Assembly (NCBI GenBank): GCA_973895155.1
Contig: OZ316898.1
Span: forward strand, 8,246,001 to 8,310,000
Length of the DNA: 64,000 nucleotides
Direction: 5' to 3'
Source of the DNA: Marsupella aquatica
Taxonomy: Eukaryota > Marchantiophyta
The position numbers and the translations under genes were made by a program. Shown here piece after piece: positions 21,998 to 33,288 of this stretch; the first letter of the stretch is position 1; every line of letters begins with the position of its first letter. Under the pieces are notes generated by a model. The model had not been told where the DNA came from. It saw only the letters and a program-made list of their open reading frames with translations, and made no database searches.

Positions 21998-22400
21998 TGT
22001 TGGGTATTTACTCTTACGTCTAGGTTAGGTATGACGTGGTTGGTACAACAACATGGGTTGGTACAACTACGTGGTTAGGTACAACTACGTGATTAGGTAC
22101 AACTATGTGGTTAGGTACAACTATGTGGTTAGGTACAACTAAGTTGCACACTATATCATAAGAGGCATGTGTGCTTGGAGAGGTAGAACCAAGGCTCATT
22201 GTTATGGAGCCACTTGAGAGATAGGGAGAGCTTACACTGTGGAGACTCGGTATAGCCGACGGGCTTAGAGTTCAGTAAAGCTCTCTTGTGTGTTCCCGTG
22301 GACGTAGCCTCAAGGAGGTGAACCACGCATCTCTTGTGTCGACTATTGTGCGTTGGATGGTTCATGGGCTTGCCGTTGCGATCGTCGTCTATGCTCAACA
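21998..22400 (+). repeat. 3' LTR of the copia element (403 bp)
   Basis: It has the same TGTTGGG...CTCAACA ends as the 5' LTR. It carries six units of the 18-bp motif instead of seven and one single-base difference. Confidence 0.97.
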
Positions 22401-22960
22401 GGGGTGTCCTTCACAAAAGTGAACATCCATTTCACAGTTGGTATATGATTTTTGACCATTTTGACACTCATTGTACATGGAGCAAATGAGCTTAAACAAT
22501 ACTCAAACTTTGTTTGAAAGTAATAGAATGGACATCAAACAACATGCTGACAAGATCTGAGAATAAAGAGAGATCCAAAATATGGCCAAATAGATACACA
22601 AGTCTGCCGAAAACCAAATTTGTACACTTGAGAAAAGTAAAATCCAGTAAAACATGGAATAAAATGGTCAGATCAGAAAAGATCAAGGACCCAGCAATCA
22701 CCTGAAAGTGATCCCTTTGTTATAGTGGGTGACATGTTGTTACATTCCACAGATAAAATATTTTCATACAGGTCACCCCAATTAATCAATCCCATACCAC
22801 ACATATGACCATGAGTAACAGTATTACATCCCACTGGTTCAAAATCCTTGTGATTAGTAAACCGAGACCACAAAGGTTGAAGGAGACTTTTCAGGGGGGT
22901 AAAATTTGGCGAATTTTCCCCAAAAAGTGGAGAATACTCACCGAAGAGTGAAATGGCTAA
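22401..22960. other. Non-coding flank between copia and MITE
   Basis: It starts with the target duplication ggggt and continues the interrupted host sequence ('gtgtccttcacaaaagtga' echoes 'ttcacaaaagtgaggtgtcc' left of the element). Near 22886-22920 is a block (gacttttcagggg, gcgaattttc) that recurs at 23306-23343 beyond the MITE. No gene is supported. Confidence 0.5.
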
Positions 22961-23282
22961 GGGCCAGGTTCCATGGGCCAGGGGTAGGGAGTACGGTCAC
23001 TCCCTCTGACATCCCCTAGGGCCCAAATACATTGTATGCCAAAATCTATACAGTATTTTATATGTACTAATTTTGACTCAGGAGCCAATGAGAATGCCCT
23101 GTACTGTTCTTATATAGGGGCAGGGGGTACCCCTGAATTTTAAGAGGGAGTGTGAGGGAAAATCATACTCCTTGATACAGTATTTGTACACCCTTCAATC
23201 CCTGGAAAAGCTGTAATCTTATTGGCTTACAAATTCTGACAGCATCCGTACTCTTTACTCCCAGCCCCATGGAACCTAGCCC
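22961..23282. mobile_element. Tourist/Harbinger-like MITE, 322 bp
   Basis: The left end gggccaggttccatgggcc and the inverted right end (gggctaggttccatggggc read on the minus strand) form terminal inverted repeats. They extend with gaps to 'gagtacgg', about 38 bp. The element is flanked by TAA on both sides (22958-22960 and 23283-23285), the 3-bp target duplication typical of PIF/Harbinger elements. It has no coding capacity and would depend on a transposase elsewhere. Confidence 0.85.
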
Positions 23283-24867
23283 TAATGCCTGCGAATTTTC
23301 GCGGAGAAGACTTTTCAGGGGCGTGAAATTTTGCGAATTTTCGCCACCAAAAAAACCAGCTGAATGAATTATTCCTGAGATCCTCTTTCGGCGACCACCA
23401 CTGCCCGGTACAAGCGTGTCCTAGCCCAGAGAGAGCGCGACCGACGGGCGGGCGGGCAGACTGGTGTAGACACGGTCCCTCTACTCCCGTATCTCAGGTC
23501 CAAGATACTAATACAAATACTGTACTACTGTACAGTACTGTCGTCCTGTACCCTGCTGTAGTTTTGAAGGCACCGTTGGGCAGCCAGGGCACCGAGGAGG
23601 AGAATGCCGGTCAATTAAAAGATATTTCGGGGTTGGTCAGATGTACGAGCAGCTCAGAATAGCAGCTGCCCAGGCGGAGGGAGAGGAGAGTAGAAGAGAG
23701 TGGTCGCCGGATCTTTCCCCTCATTATTATGAACACACCAGGGTCAGGTCATTTCGCCCTGCCCGCTGCCCGAGACTTACTAAGAACTGGGTCGTCCCAC
23801 AGCAGTCCTCGTTACCTATTTTGAACATGCTCTTAGCTCTTGCCCGCACTACGGCGAGGAGGCGTTAGAGCAAACGAACGACCCTTCCTCGATCTAGAGT
23901 AGGCCCAAAAGCCCCGGGCAGGTTCGCAACCCGTCTGCCTGCCCTCCGGCCTGCCCGGCCTCCACTGAAGTAAGACCGCCGCCGGAGAGCCCAGTCACAA
24001 AGCTGCCCTACAAACTAGAGGACCGCAGCTTCCAGTCAAGATGGCTGCCCGGCTTAAATCGGGCCGACAGTGTAGCAAAGGAAAGAGATTTTTTCTTATT
24101 TACGGTCCGTGAGGACGTGAGGTACCCGGTGACTCCGTGAGTAGGGAGGGGAACGAGGGAGAAGTTTTGCTGGCAGTGGGCACCCTGCCCGAGAAGATCT
24201 TCTTTGTTTGGGAGACGACCATTTCTGGCTGTCATTCATGGGGGGATCGGGGCCGGGGCCAATCTTATAATCCAATCTTTGGGTGGAGGGATGGGGAATT
24301 TATCAAGGCAGCAAGGGATATGTGTGATCAATGTAGTACTTCAAAGAAGGACACAGTCATTCTGGGCATCGTTAGCACCAGCAGCAAAAGCACAAGCTCG
24401 GGTCGTCCCAATCAGATCATTCTGCCTCCTCTCAACCGTGCAGCAGTAGCTACAGGAATAGTAGTAGTACCAGAGGGAATGGAGTGCAATGTGAGCATTC
24501 GATGCATCGCTCCCCACGAGATTCCCCAAAAGATACAGAGCTAGTCAAAATCCATCCCATATCATATCTCGAATGGGAAGAATTGTTCATCATTACGTGT
24601 TGATGAGCTGAATTGTAATGCATGCGCCAGTGCTCTTTTTCCCAAGCCAAGTAGCACGAGCAATAAAGTTTGGCGACAAGGTAGCGTGTGCTCCAGTTCA
24701 TCCCCTCCGGTCCAGGCAAGTTGCTTGACCACGACTCATTAATTCACCACACTGATGAGCAATGCACAAGTGCCCCGCTCCTCCTGCCACACACAATCGC
24801 ACAGGCCATACTACGCATCAGACATGACTCTGAGATCACGCACCGAGAGCTGGCTGGCGGGCTGGTC
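23283..24867. other. Gene-free stretch, locally GC-rich
   Basis: The stretch from about 23380 to 24000 is GC-rich with many CpG sites. The frames at 23641-23868 and 24137-24544 have no recognisable motif and overlap frames in other phases. A decayed gene or promoter is possible but nothing shows it. Confidence 0.3.
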
Positions 24868-25300
24868 ACTAGCATTTTCAGCTCTCACGCTTTCGATCCA
24901 GTTTCAAAATCTGAGAATTGAAGTCCGGCACTCCTGTACGTGCACTCCCCTTAGTTTTTAATATTTTTCATACATCAAGTGGACGATCACAGTGTGGCAA
25001 AACAACGGCCAAGTGCAATCTTGTATCGAGGCAAACAAAATGTTTCAGTTCGAATGACCCTTCGCCCTCACATATGGGTCTGCTTGCAGGCACGGGAAAG
25101 ATCTACAGTACTGTGTAAGTAAACCATTTTAGCTCTCACGGTTTCGGACTTTCGGTAAACTCGTGGAGAAGTCCGGCACTTCTGAGTGTACCTGTACATG
25201 AAACATATACGTGGGCGATCCAATCACCCTCCGTGGCTCATCACATTGCGGCAAACAAATTGTTTCAGCTGGCTCTGCAGGCACGGGAAAGGTCTACTGT
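24868..25300. repeat. Diverged tandem duplication, about 250 bp
   Basis: Blocks shared in the same order between about 24868-25118 and 25128-25300 include 'agctctcacg', 'agtccggcact', 'ggcaaacaaa...tgtttcag', and 'ggcacgggaaag.tctac'. The copies differ by indels. Confidence 0.7.
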
Positions 25301-26049
25301 ATATATCAATCTCTAGTGCTCCGCGAGCTCGTTGTTCGATCTCTGTTCATTCGCTCGATCCAAGACTTGACACAAATTTATTAGCATGCTCCCATATAAG
25401 CAATATGTATTTTATGCACGCACGGAAGTCCGAGCTACCGTATATCAAGTCATCCGCTCATCTCCAACTTCATAGCTCACAAACATGTGACCCAGCCGGG
25501 TCGAGCCCGACGCTGCTATATCGATCAAGGTCAGTGGAAGTAATTCCATGCCTTTGCCTTGTATAACTGAGTCCTTGCTGCGTGCGTGTTGGGATTGTAC
25601 AGACCGGTCTACAGGCTGATTTCACCCGTCCCGAGCAGCAGCAGGAGGTTGGTTTGCTTGTGCGCCGAACAGAAACACCAGCCAGTGCAATGTTGTATTG
25701 TCCAGGTTGCTCGGATGTGACCCCACGTACCCCGAGGCTTGCATAACGTAGGTAGGTAGTACTGCAGCTAACTTCCTACGGTTTGTTTGTACATGAAGGT
25801 CGATCTGGTCTAGCAATGGGTGTAGCAGTAGTAGGAGTAGACGGTAGTAGCTAGGGATCGAGAAGAGACACTCGCCAACAAGTTGTTGCAGCACTCGCAA
25901 GCTTGTAGAATGTGCAGACAGTCCAGTAAGTACTACCGTTACAAATGATGAAAGTCAGACGGGGCTGATTTGCCTCAACAATGCCCGACCCAACACTTCA
26001 CAACTTAATTGTGCGTACGCGGGGGCGCTAGCGAGCTCGAGTGAGCACT
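25301..26049. other. Non-coding stretch
   Basis: No supported gene. The frame on the minus strand at 25900-25622 has no known motif. Confidence 0.35.
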
Positions 26050-26177
26050 GTCGACAGAGCAGGAATGGGGACTCCGATTAACGCTGACTTGGATGGTGTT
26101 GAACGTAAGCAAGGAGTCGACTGAGCAGGAATGGAGACTTAAGGCTGACTCGGATAGTGTTGAACGTATAGCAAGGG
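26050..26177. repeat. 66-bp tandem duplication
   Basis: Two copies start at 26050 and 26116, sharing 'gagcaggaatgg', 'gctgact' and 'gtgttgaacgta'. Both begin with a gtcgac site. Confidence 0.85.
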
Positions 26178-28074
26178 GATTGAAGGCGTCGACATCTGGA
26201 AGAGGGCAATTAATGGGATGAATCATGCATTCTACTCTAGATTCCTAGCTGAAACATCTCTCTGGCACGAAACTGAATCCATACCGTAGAGGTTGCTCTA
26301 TATAACTCATCAATAATTTCCAACCAAAGCTCTGGTTGACTAGAGTTTTTCTCTGAAACGAATGTCTGGGCCTTGGACTCGAATAGAATGCCTGGGGATA
26401 CTCTAAATTGTACTGCAAATCTCTTCGAAAGACAACGCTCACCCCCCTCTGGTGAATTCTATGGGGGATGTGCTTCAATCAATCAGACCATGCCACCTTT
26501 CGAATGTCCAGTTGTGTCTTCGCTTTTCAATTAGAACGATTGGTTGTGCCTCCATAAACACTCTCTCGAATAGGGTGCCCAGACACTCCATTGCAACTGG
26601 CGTTCTATTTGATCGAGTAAAACACCCATTTTCCCTTGGAAGGCCATTCTTTTAGTTTTCCAATACCTGGGAAGAAGGTAAAGTGTGAGGGTCCTGGAAA
26701 ACTTCAAAGGCATTTATCCTTTTCCACTTTTGGGGAAGTGCCATGTTATTTGCCAATGGCATGGGTTCAATCTATGTAAAATGAAAGTCCCAGTCAAAGA
26801 TCCTTCTACAGCAAGAACTTTAGATTCAGGGATAATAATCATCCAAATCACCCCAATCAGTTCAACTGGGCATCAAATTGTGTAAGTTCTCTTGGAACAG
26901 AAATCTTCAGTTTCACCCCAGTTCCGCACTACTATAATGGGCAAATGACCCATTGAAATGCCCTTTTTGGCAGTTGTACTTGCTTTCAACATTTGAAGTG
27001 AAGGTTCAAAATTTTTTCATCATGCTGCAATTGGATGAGTTGATCCACACCTCGTGGGCCTCACTTCTCACATCACATGCAATCAACAAGGGGCCTCACT
27101 TCTAAAATCTCTCGTTTCATGTGCCACTGTTGATGGGGCCTTTTAATTCAATTTTTGAGGAAGAACTTTTGGAAGTAAGGACTCCAAAGCTAAAAATGCC
27201 TCATATTGTTATTGAGATCATTTTGTGATTAGTTCCCTACCACTTAGTTTTAAGTTGATAAGGGTATCAAAAATTGGTCCAAAGAGTCACACGTGATTAG
27301 GGGTTAGTTCAAATAGTGAGACCACTAAGATTCACATGCAAGGGTTCCATAACTCATACTCTGGGCATGAAAAAACCAAATTGATATTTTCACCTGATGA
27401 CAAGAATAGTTTCACTCAGATGTTATAACCAGAACCTATTTCCAGTATCGTTCAGGGATTGAGATGCCATAATATTCTGATAAATATAGAAAAAAATGTA
27501 GCAAAGTAATAGAAAATGCAAAAGCGGTGGTTGTTCTATGAGTCTACCAAAGAGCTCCAATGTCACAGACCTGGTTTAAGAGATTTTTATTGTTTGTAGT
27601 AAAGACAATTCAGAGGCAAATAAATAAATTTAAGAGAAAGGGCTACTTGGTAGACACCTACGAGAAGCTACTGGATCACATTTGTGGATTGAGGACCAAT
27701 CTCACCTTCACCGAGATGCGACAATTTACTTATGACAGCTTATGGTAGGCAGTTTTTTCCTTCCCTTTTTCAGAGTAGAAGGTGGATGGTCTACAATAAT
27801 CTGTAATATTTTTTACTAAGGTTTTACCAGTCTACGCTTGCACACTGTCTGCAGTCTGCACACTCCAAGATCCAACACCAGTTATTAGTTACGGACATAC
27901 CACTAATTTTACTACAGTAGTAGCTTTGCCCACAACAGGGATACGTCACCATTTTAGGTTTCAGATTTAGGGTCTCAACATCTAAAATTCTGTACGAGCC
28001 TGGTCTTGTAGGTTGCTGGGAAACAACAGAGTCATATTATCGTACTTCTTTGGTACTCACTGGGAAATTGTTTG

Positions 28075-28124
<50 letters not shown>

Positions 28125-29232
28125 TAGAGATTAAAAGCTAGGATAAGAGCCTGCTGTCCAGAGGCTTTCCTCCAAATTGTTTGAATGCTCTCTCTTTCTC
28201 TCTCTTCTCTCTCTGTCTCTCTCTCCTCTCGTTAATAGTGATTAAGATAAGAGCCTGCTGTTTAATATATATTGCAATTAGCTATTTTAAATTATGCAGA
28301 TTAAGTAGAATGGGAAATGAGCTTAGTGAAAATGTTGATCGAGAGAAAACTTCCGTTGGAATGAGCAAAGGAGAATATTTGTGTCCCTGTTACATGCATA
28401 GCTGATAAGTAGTTTGTAATATATCATGTTATCTAGTGCTTGTCCATAACATCTACCTGGGGGATTAGGGAAATTTCCAAATTGTTTAGTATGTATATTT
28501 TTTGTCGGTAGTGATAATTGTCAAGACTTAGCTTATATGTTTCAAAAATTGGACTTCAGATTTGTAATATACAACACCACTGCATCTTCTCGTGCAAGTC
28601 ATATATTGTGTCTACTCTAATTTCCAGAAGTGTAGATATTCAAGTTCACAAATTCCCCCCAAAATGGACCAACCGTGCAAGGTGCCCAAATGCCAAGGCC
28701 AATAGAACAAGAGCAAGGTTATTAATATATTTGGGAAAATTGAAGTTGGATGCACATGAGAGAAGCCAACAGCTAAAGACTGTGAACCAAATATACAAGA
28801 GTGGGGCCTAGAGGAGATACTTAGGAAACCAAATCCTTGGACTACGTAGGTTGAATTTGATGACTCAATTTCACAGAAAGGATGCCATTGCCAATGCCAT
28901 CCTACTCAGTCTCCATCAAGTTCAAATCCAGCTATGATGTAAGATTAAAACAATGAGTCCTTTTTATCTGTGCTTCACGCATCAAAGACCTTTCCCTCAA
29001 CAAAAAGTGTTACGCCCATTTCTTGTTATTACGCATATTGCCATTGCAGTAGCCCCTTTGTCACCCCCTCTTGCGGTTATGACCCTGAATTTGTTACGCC
29101 CCTCCAAAGTAATTGTTTTTGCAATTAGTACTACGAATCAGTAGTTACAATTGTAAACATAATATGGAAGCCAACTTGAATTCATAGAATCAACCAGACA
29201 GAGGTTGCTTGCATTAATTATTAAATCACAGA
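26178..29232. other. Non-coding stretch with (CT)n microsatellite
   Basis: The region is AT-rich. A pure (CT)n run lies at 28080-28119 and a second degenerate CT-rich tract at about 28188-28230. Frames at 27560-27748 and 28181-28405 have no recognisable motif. No gene is supported. Confidence 0.4.
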
Positions 29233-29580
29233 CTAGTGCAAGTTGTAAACTCTTCTTTCCTTTGCCATTGTGGGACTCTCTGGCTCTGAGGTCTTCCTGG
29301 AGAATGTCCCTTGTTTCTTCCCTGTCTTGGTTTTGCTTCCTGGAGATTTTCCCTTTTTTCCTCTCTTTATTGGGTTTTCCGCCTTAGTTTGGGCTTGCTT
29401 CCTTTGTAACTGCCTTTGGATTTTTGCCATTGTGTGACCTCGGGCTTTTTGGCTCTTTTGTCTTCCTGGAGATTTCGCTTGTGGCTTCTCTTTGGGTCTT
29501 CTGCTTGGAGATCTTTGGAACTTTTTGTCCTGTGGCAGTGTTCCTTCCTTCACTAGGGCCATATATACATATTGCTCCAT
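29233..29580 (-). CDS. Hypothetical Lys-rich basic protein, 115 residues (uncertain)
   Basis: A continuous ATG-started frame on the minus strand encodes a very basic, low-complexity protein with recurring Lys-Ser-Pro-Gly and Lys-Lys patterns (KSPGRQKSQKARGHT, KGKSPGSKTKTGKKQG). The DNA underneath is an imperfect tandem duplication of about 163 bp (copies from about 29262 and 29426, sharing 'ttgccattgtg' and 'gtcttcctggaga'). It resembles histone H1-type tails only in composition; no globular domain is present. A chance frame over pyrimidine-rich repeats is equally possible, and no exon partner or promoter was found. Confidence 0.2.
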   Translation of the reverse strand: MEQYVYMALVKEGTLPQDKKFQRSPSRRPKEKPQAKSPGRQKSQKARGHTMAKIQRQLQRKQAQTKAENPIKRGKKGKSPGSKTKTGKKQGTFSRKTSEPESPTMAKERRVYNLH

Positions 29581-29838
29581 ACACTCGTGTAGTGTGATCT
29601 ATATGACATATATTGCATCCTTCACTAGACTAAGAACTTCAGTTGTTTAGTCTTTCTTTCAGTTTCTTGTTCACTCATCCTTGACACGTCAGCATTTTTA
29701 TTTAGGATTCTGTCTCATAAAAACTAACCACATGAATATTAATATGGTATATGGTCTCCAAGCATAGTGTATTTGCCAGGGCAATTGCTGGGTATTCAGG
29801 AAACAGTCCCGAAAATTTAACAAACGACTAATTAACAG

Positions 29839-29993
29839 TGTTTGACAACTTCAACCTACCCTTAAGATCGGCCACTTATCGGCCATGTATCCCTTTATGC
29901 AATATTAAGTCTCCTGTATAATGTTTGACAACTTTAACCTACCCTTAAGATTGGCCACTTATCCCTCTATGCCATATTAAGTCTCCTGTACCT
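29839..29993. repeat. Tandem duplication, about 83 and 72 bp
   Basis: The copies start at 29839 and 29922, sharing 'tgtttgacaact', 'aacctacccttaaga' and 'atattaagtctcctgta'. The second lacks a short piece. Confidence 0.85.
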
Positions 29994-31307
29994 GTCTCCC
30001 CTTGTTTAAGGTTGACTATAATATCCCATAAAGGGGTAACAGCCGACTTTAATTAAACCTATACAGTGCATTGCGTCCCTCACTTGTGAAAGAATTTTTT
30101 TCACAAACACAGATGGACATAGTCTGAGGAAGATCAGACACACAAGTTTCTGGCTACTACATCACATTCGAGGATTGCTCACACTTCTCGGCCTGCTTAC
30201 CATCGGGGCAACATGCACGCAAGTGCACTGCGGTCCGACTGCGCTGTAAGCTTCTTTCTGGTTCGTCGTCAGCTGCTGGCGCTAATGCCACTGCGACGGC
30301 ACCAGCAGATTGTCTGTGGCTGTCAATAGATCGCCTGCCTGGCTGGTTGCAAAAATTTACAAAAACGAGGACAGAAAAGATACAAGGACTGCGTAGGTAG
30401 ACAGTACTAGCCCTAGTGCCAGTTTGCGCTTGTCAATGATGGTTACTTCCAGCCAGAGCGCCTAGAGTAGAGATCCAATACACTACCGTACCTTGTAATC
30501 CCTGGGTCCTGACAGAATGGGGAAGCACATTTGTTCTCTTCATTCGCCCGTCTCTCTCTCTCTCTCTCTCTCTGATCGTTTAGTACACGTGATGGTGTGA
30601 GCTCAAACCAAAGACGTGACAGTCCTAACAAAGCCTACAGAAGGAACAGCGTGAGCATGAGACACCATCGATCAGCGTGAACATGATACACAATCGATCG
30701 TAGGGTTTCTTTGAAACAGATCAGGCACGTTCTTTTTGCCACTCGTCCGGTGACAATGGCTGACTTGCTTCGATTCAATTCAGGAAATGGGTTTTTTAGA
30801 TCAGCGAAGGAAAGGACCGCAGCGGTAGCCCATAGTAGGTTAGCAAATCCACCTGCCACATTCACCCACATGGCACAATCTACGAACATCATGATGGGCT
30901 CTGGCTATCACATATATCACCTCTTCTTGCCGTATGGGAGGGACATACTGAATTCAAGCTGGATCACAATCACATACCGGACTGACTGACCGATCTGGAG
31001 CACTCAGACTAGAACTAGGGCTGAGATTGGACACTTGTTCTTCCGTCGATGGAAGCACTTGGGGGCACCCCTGAAAGCTGAAGCCCACAAAGTACCTCCG
31101 CTAGGTAGACAATGGCCTGGAAATACGTTTCATTCTCAATCGCCAGCACCAACGTTCGTCAGAATTGAACAGCTGCTGATGAAGACCGATGACCATATCT
31201 ACGCTTCTATTGTACACTAGCCATGTGTTCGCTCGACTTTGACTTTTCTCTATTCATTGTCGACACGTTCAAAAGATTTGTTACTGAAGCATTTATGAAC
31301 ACATCTG
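29994..31307. other. Non-coding stretch with (TC)n microsatellite
   Basis: A (TC)n run lies at 30551-30573. No supported gene; the frames at 30711-30989 and 31035-31220 have no recognised motif. Confidence 0.35.
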
Positions 31308-31338
31308 GCAGATATTCTACTCGAAGTAGAATATCTGC
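31308..31338. repeat. Perfect 14-bp inverted repeat with 3-base loop
   Basis: The arm gcagatattctact and its exact complement surround the loop cga. It is a strong hairpin or cruciform candidate. It is not followed by a T-run that would suggest a terminator. Confidence 0.8.
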
Positions 31339-33288
31339 GTGACCCGTTCCTCGCGGTCAAATATAGCACTTGGTACGTGACATGGAATAGTCGGGGCATA
31401 AATATTTCCAGAATTTGGTACGTGAAAATCTGGCAAGGATCAGGTTGTCGGAGACAACTTGATGCTACTTCCCAAGTCTATAGCTCTTGGCTAAGGGATT
31501 TAGGATGGCACGTACACAGCAAGTAGCAAGTTGCAACCAGGATCGAGTGCGGAATTCTTTACATAGTATGTACAGTGATTCCAAGTACCTATTGTTCGTG
31601 CTGCTAGGCGGCCGAAAAGGGGAGTACTGTGTTGGATCCAAAGAGTTAGCCACTGTCCATAAACTTCTTAGGCGTCACACCTTCCCACGTTCATATGCCA
31701 TCACCCGGAAAAACAGAATGCCACACTACTGTGGCTTGGGCTCCTTCATGCATCAATGTGATCGAGAACTGAAACCAGGCAGAAAATCCTCCTGCACATA
31801 CCATTGTAGAATATTCTGGATCTCCAAAGCTATGGAACAAATCCAGCCAACTGCGGAGCGGTCCGATGGAAACGTTATACTGCAATACGTCCGAGTTGTG
31901 GAGATCGTCCTCGCTACCGTCATTCCCGTGATTCCATTCAAAGATCGGGCGATCTGCGCCGCGTGTGGCTCTTTTGTGCAATCTATCGATTTGTCCACCT
32001 GCGGCCCTTGAGTGAAACATATCGATTTGTCCAGGATTTCGGTCACAAATACTTACGAGAAGCGCCTCGGAGTACTGTGCCCCATGAGAGGTAGATTGAT
32101 CCGTGCATAATACTGCAGAAGTCGAAGCATACAGTCTGAAAGAGTTCACGACATCAATCTGCGGTGGGCGTCTAATCGAACGGAAAGTCCCATTCTAACG
32201 TGTAAGTATTCCGTCCTTTTCCACGTCAACAAGGGGCTCCGCCGAGCACCAGCGACTTCGTCAAGGGCACCTTCCCAAGATCGCAATGCAACTACGGGAT
32301 GCACTTGACTGGGTGCAGTTCTCTGCTCATGTGTCTGATTCGTGTCCGTACTCCATGACTCGGACCAAAACCATAGCTAAGGAACCATGGACTTCGATCT
32401 GGGCAGCTTCTTAAGTTCACTATGCAACTAGGGAACGCACCTGACTAGGTACAATTCTCTCCGAATGTTGACAGATTCCTGTACACATTCCGTGTCTCGG
32501 ACCACTAACACTTATTGTAAAGAAAGACGTACTATCATTCATCACGACTACGAGGTTCCGGGGATCATGGGAGTTCATTCTCATGCCAAATTTGCATTCG
32601 AGAAAGAGCAAACTTCTGGTTCCAATACCATAAATAGATTCACACCAAATCTGAGATGAGCAAAACATTCATTGAAGAAAGCACAAAAAAGGAAAGATTT
32701 TGTTCGAAGCATCAAATTTTGGTTGCCCATCGTGAACCCTAAACCTCCAGGCTGGAATAGCCCATGCACTAAAGGACCCCTGATCTGAGCCCTTCCTCGA
32801 TCGATCGGCATTCAAGCACAAGTCACACGCACAACTATATTTGCAATTTCTCAATTCCGGAGACAACCATGCATGCTCAAGATTATGGCAGACTCATGAA
32901 TGAATGTTTTCATTCCACTAGAGAACTTCCAGTGGAACTTCGTCTATTCTATGAATGATCTTCAATGTTCAAGTCAGCTAACTTAAGTCTATAGTTGACA
33001 GCAGCAGACACTACTGTCACCTCTACACCTCCCCTGGGCGAAGAAGGAACCTTCTAGAAGGTCTGACGTGAAGATCATGAAAGGGGGAGAAAAGAGATAC
33101 TTCCAAGACTTTTGTTTCCTTTGTAAGTAACCTGATTCCTGTACTCGTCTCCCTGCACGGCTACAATGCAGAGACATGCAATATTGCATCGATCCAAAGC
33201 TTCGTCGAGAAGGGTGCAGCAGCTGATTCTGTATTTTACTATGCTGTCCACACCCCAACTACTGTCCACAACACATAAGGAGTCTCTT
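31339..33288. other. Region downstream of the TEL gene
   Basis: It should contain the 3' untranslated region of the minus-strand TEL gene next to 33289. Overlapping frames on both strands at 31505-32011 (plus) and 32149-31691 (minus) have no known domain. A diverged duplication of about 125 bp is visible (from about 32281 and about 32405, sharing 'atgcaacta', 'cacttgactgggt' or 'cacctgactaggt', 'gactcgga' or 'tctcgga'). Confidence 0.35.

Larger units (their letters stand above)
16723..22400 (+). mobile_element. Full-length Ty1/copia LTR retrotransposon, 5,678 bp
   Basis: The element has 5' LTR (16723-17143), primer binding site, one gag-pol frame, polypurine tract and 3' LTR (21998-22400). 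The 5-bp target duplication ggggt is at 16718-16722 and 22401-22405. Pol domains run protease, integrase, reverse transcriptase, RNase H, which is the copia order. The LTRs differ by one visible substitution and one 18-bp repeat unit, so the insertion is recent. The coding frame has four premature stops, so this copy should not be autonomous. Confidence 0.97.

Noticed and set aside
28080-28230. CT-rich tracts as a gene leader
   Set aside because: They are simple microsatellites with no coding exon on the minus strand nearby.
31487-32149. Two overlapping frames of 174 (plus) and 152 (minus) codons
   Set aside because: They open on both strands at once, have no domain and no conserved splice context; likely chance.
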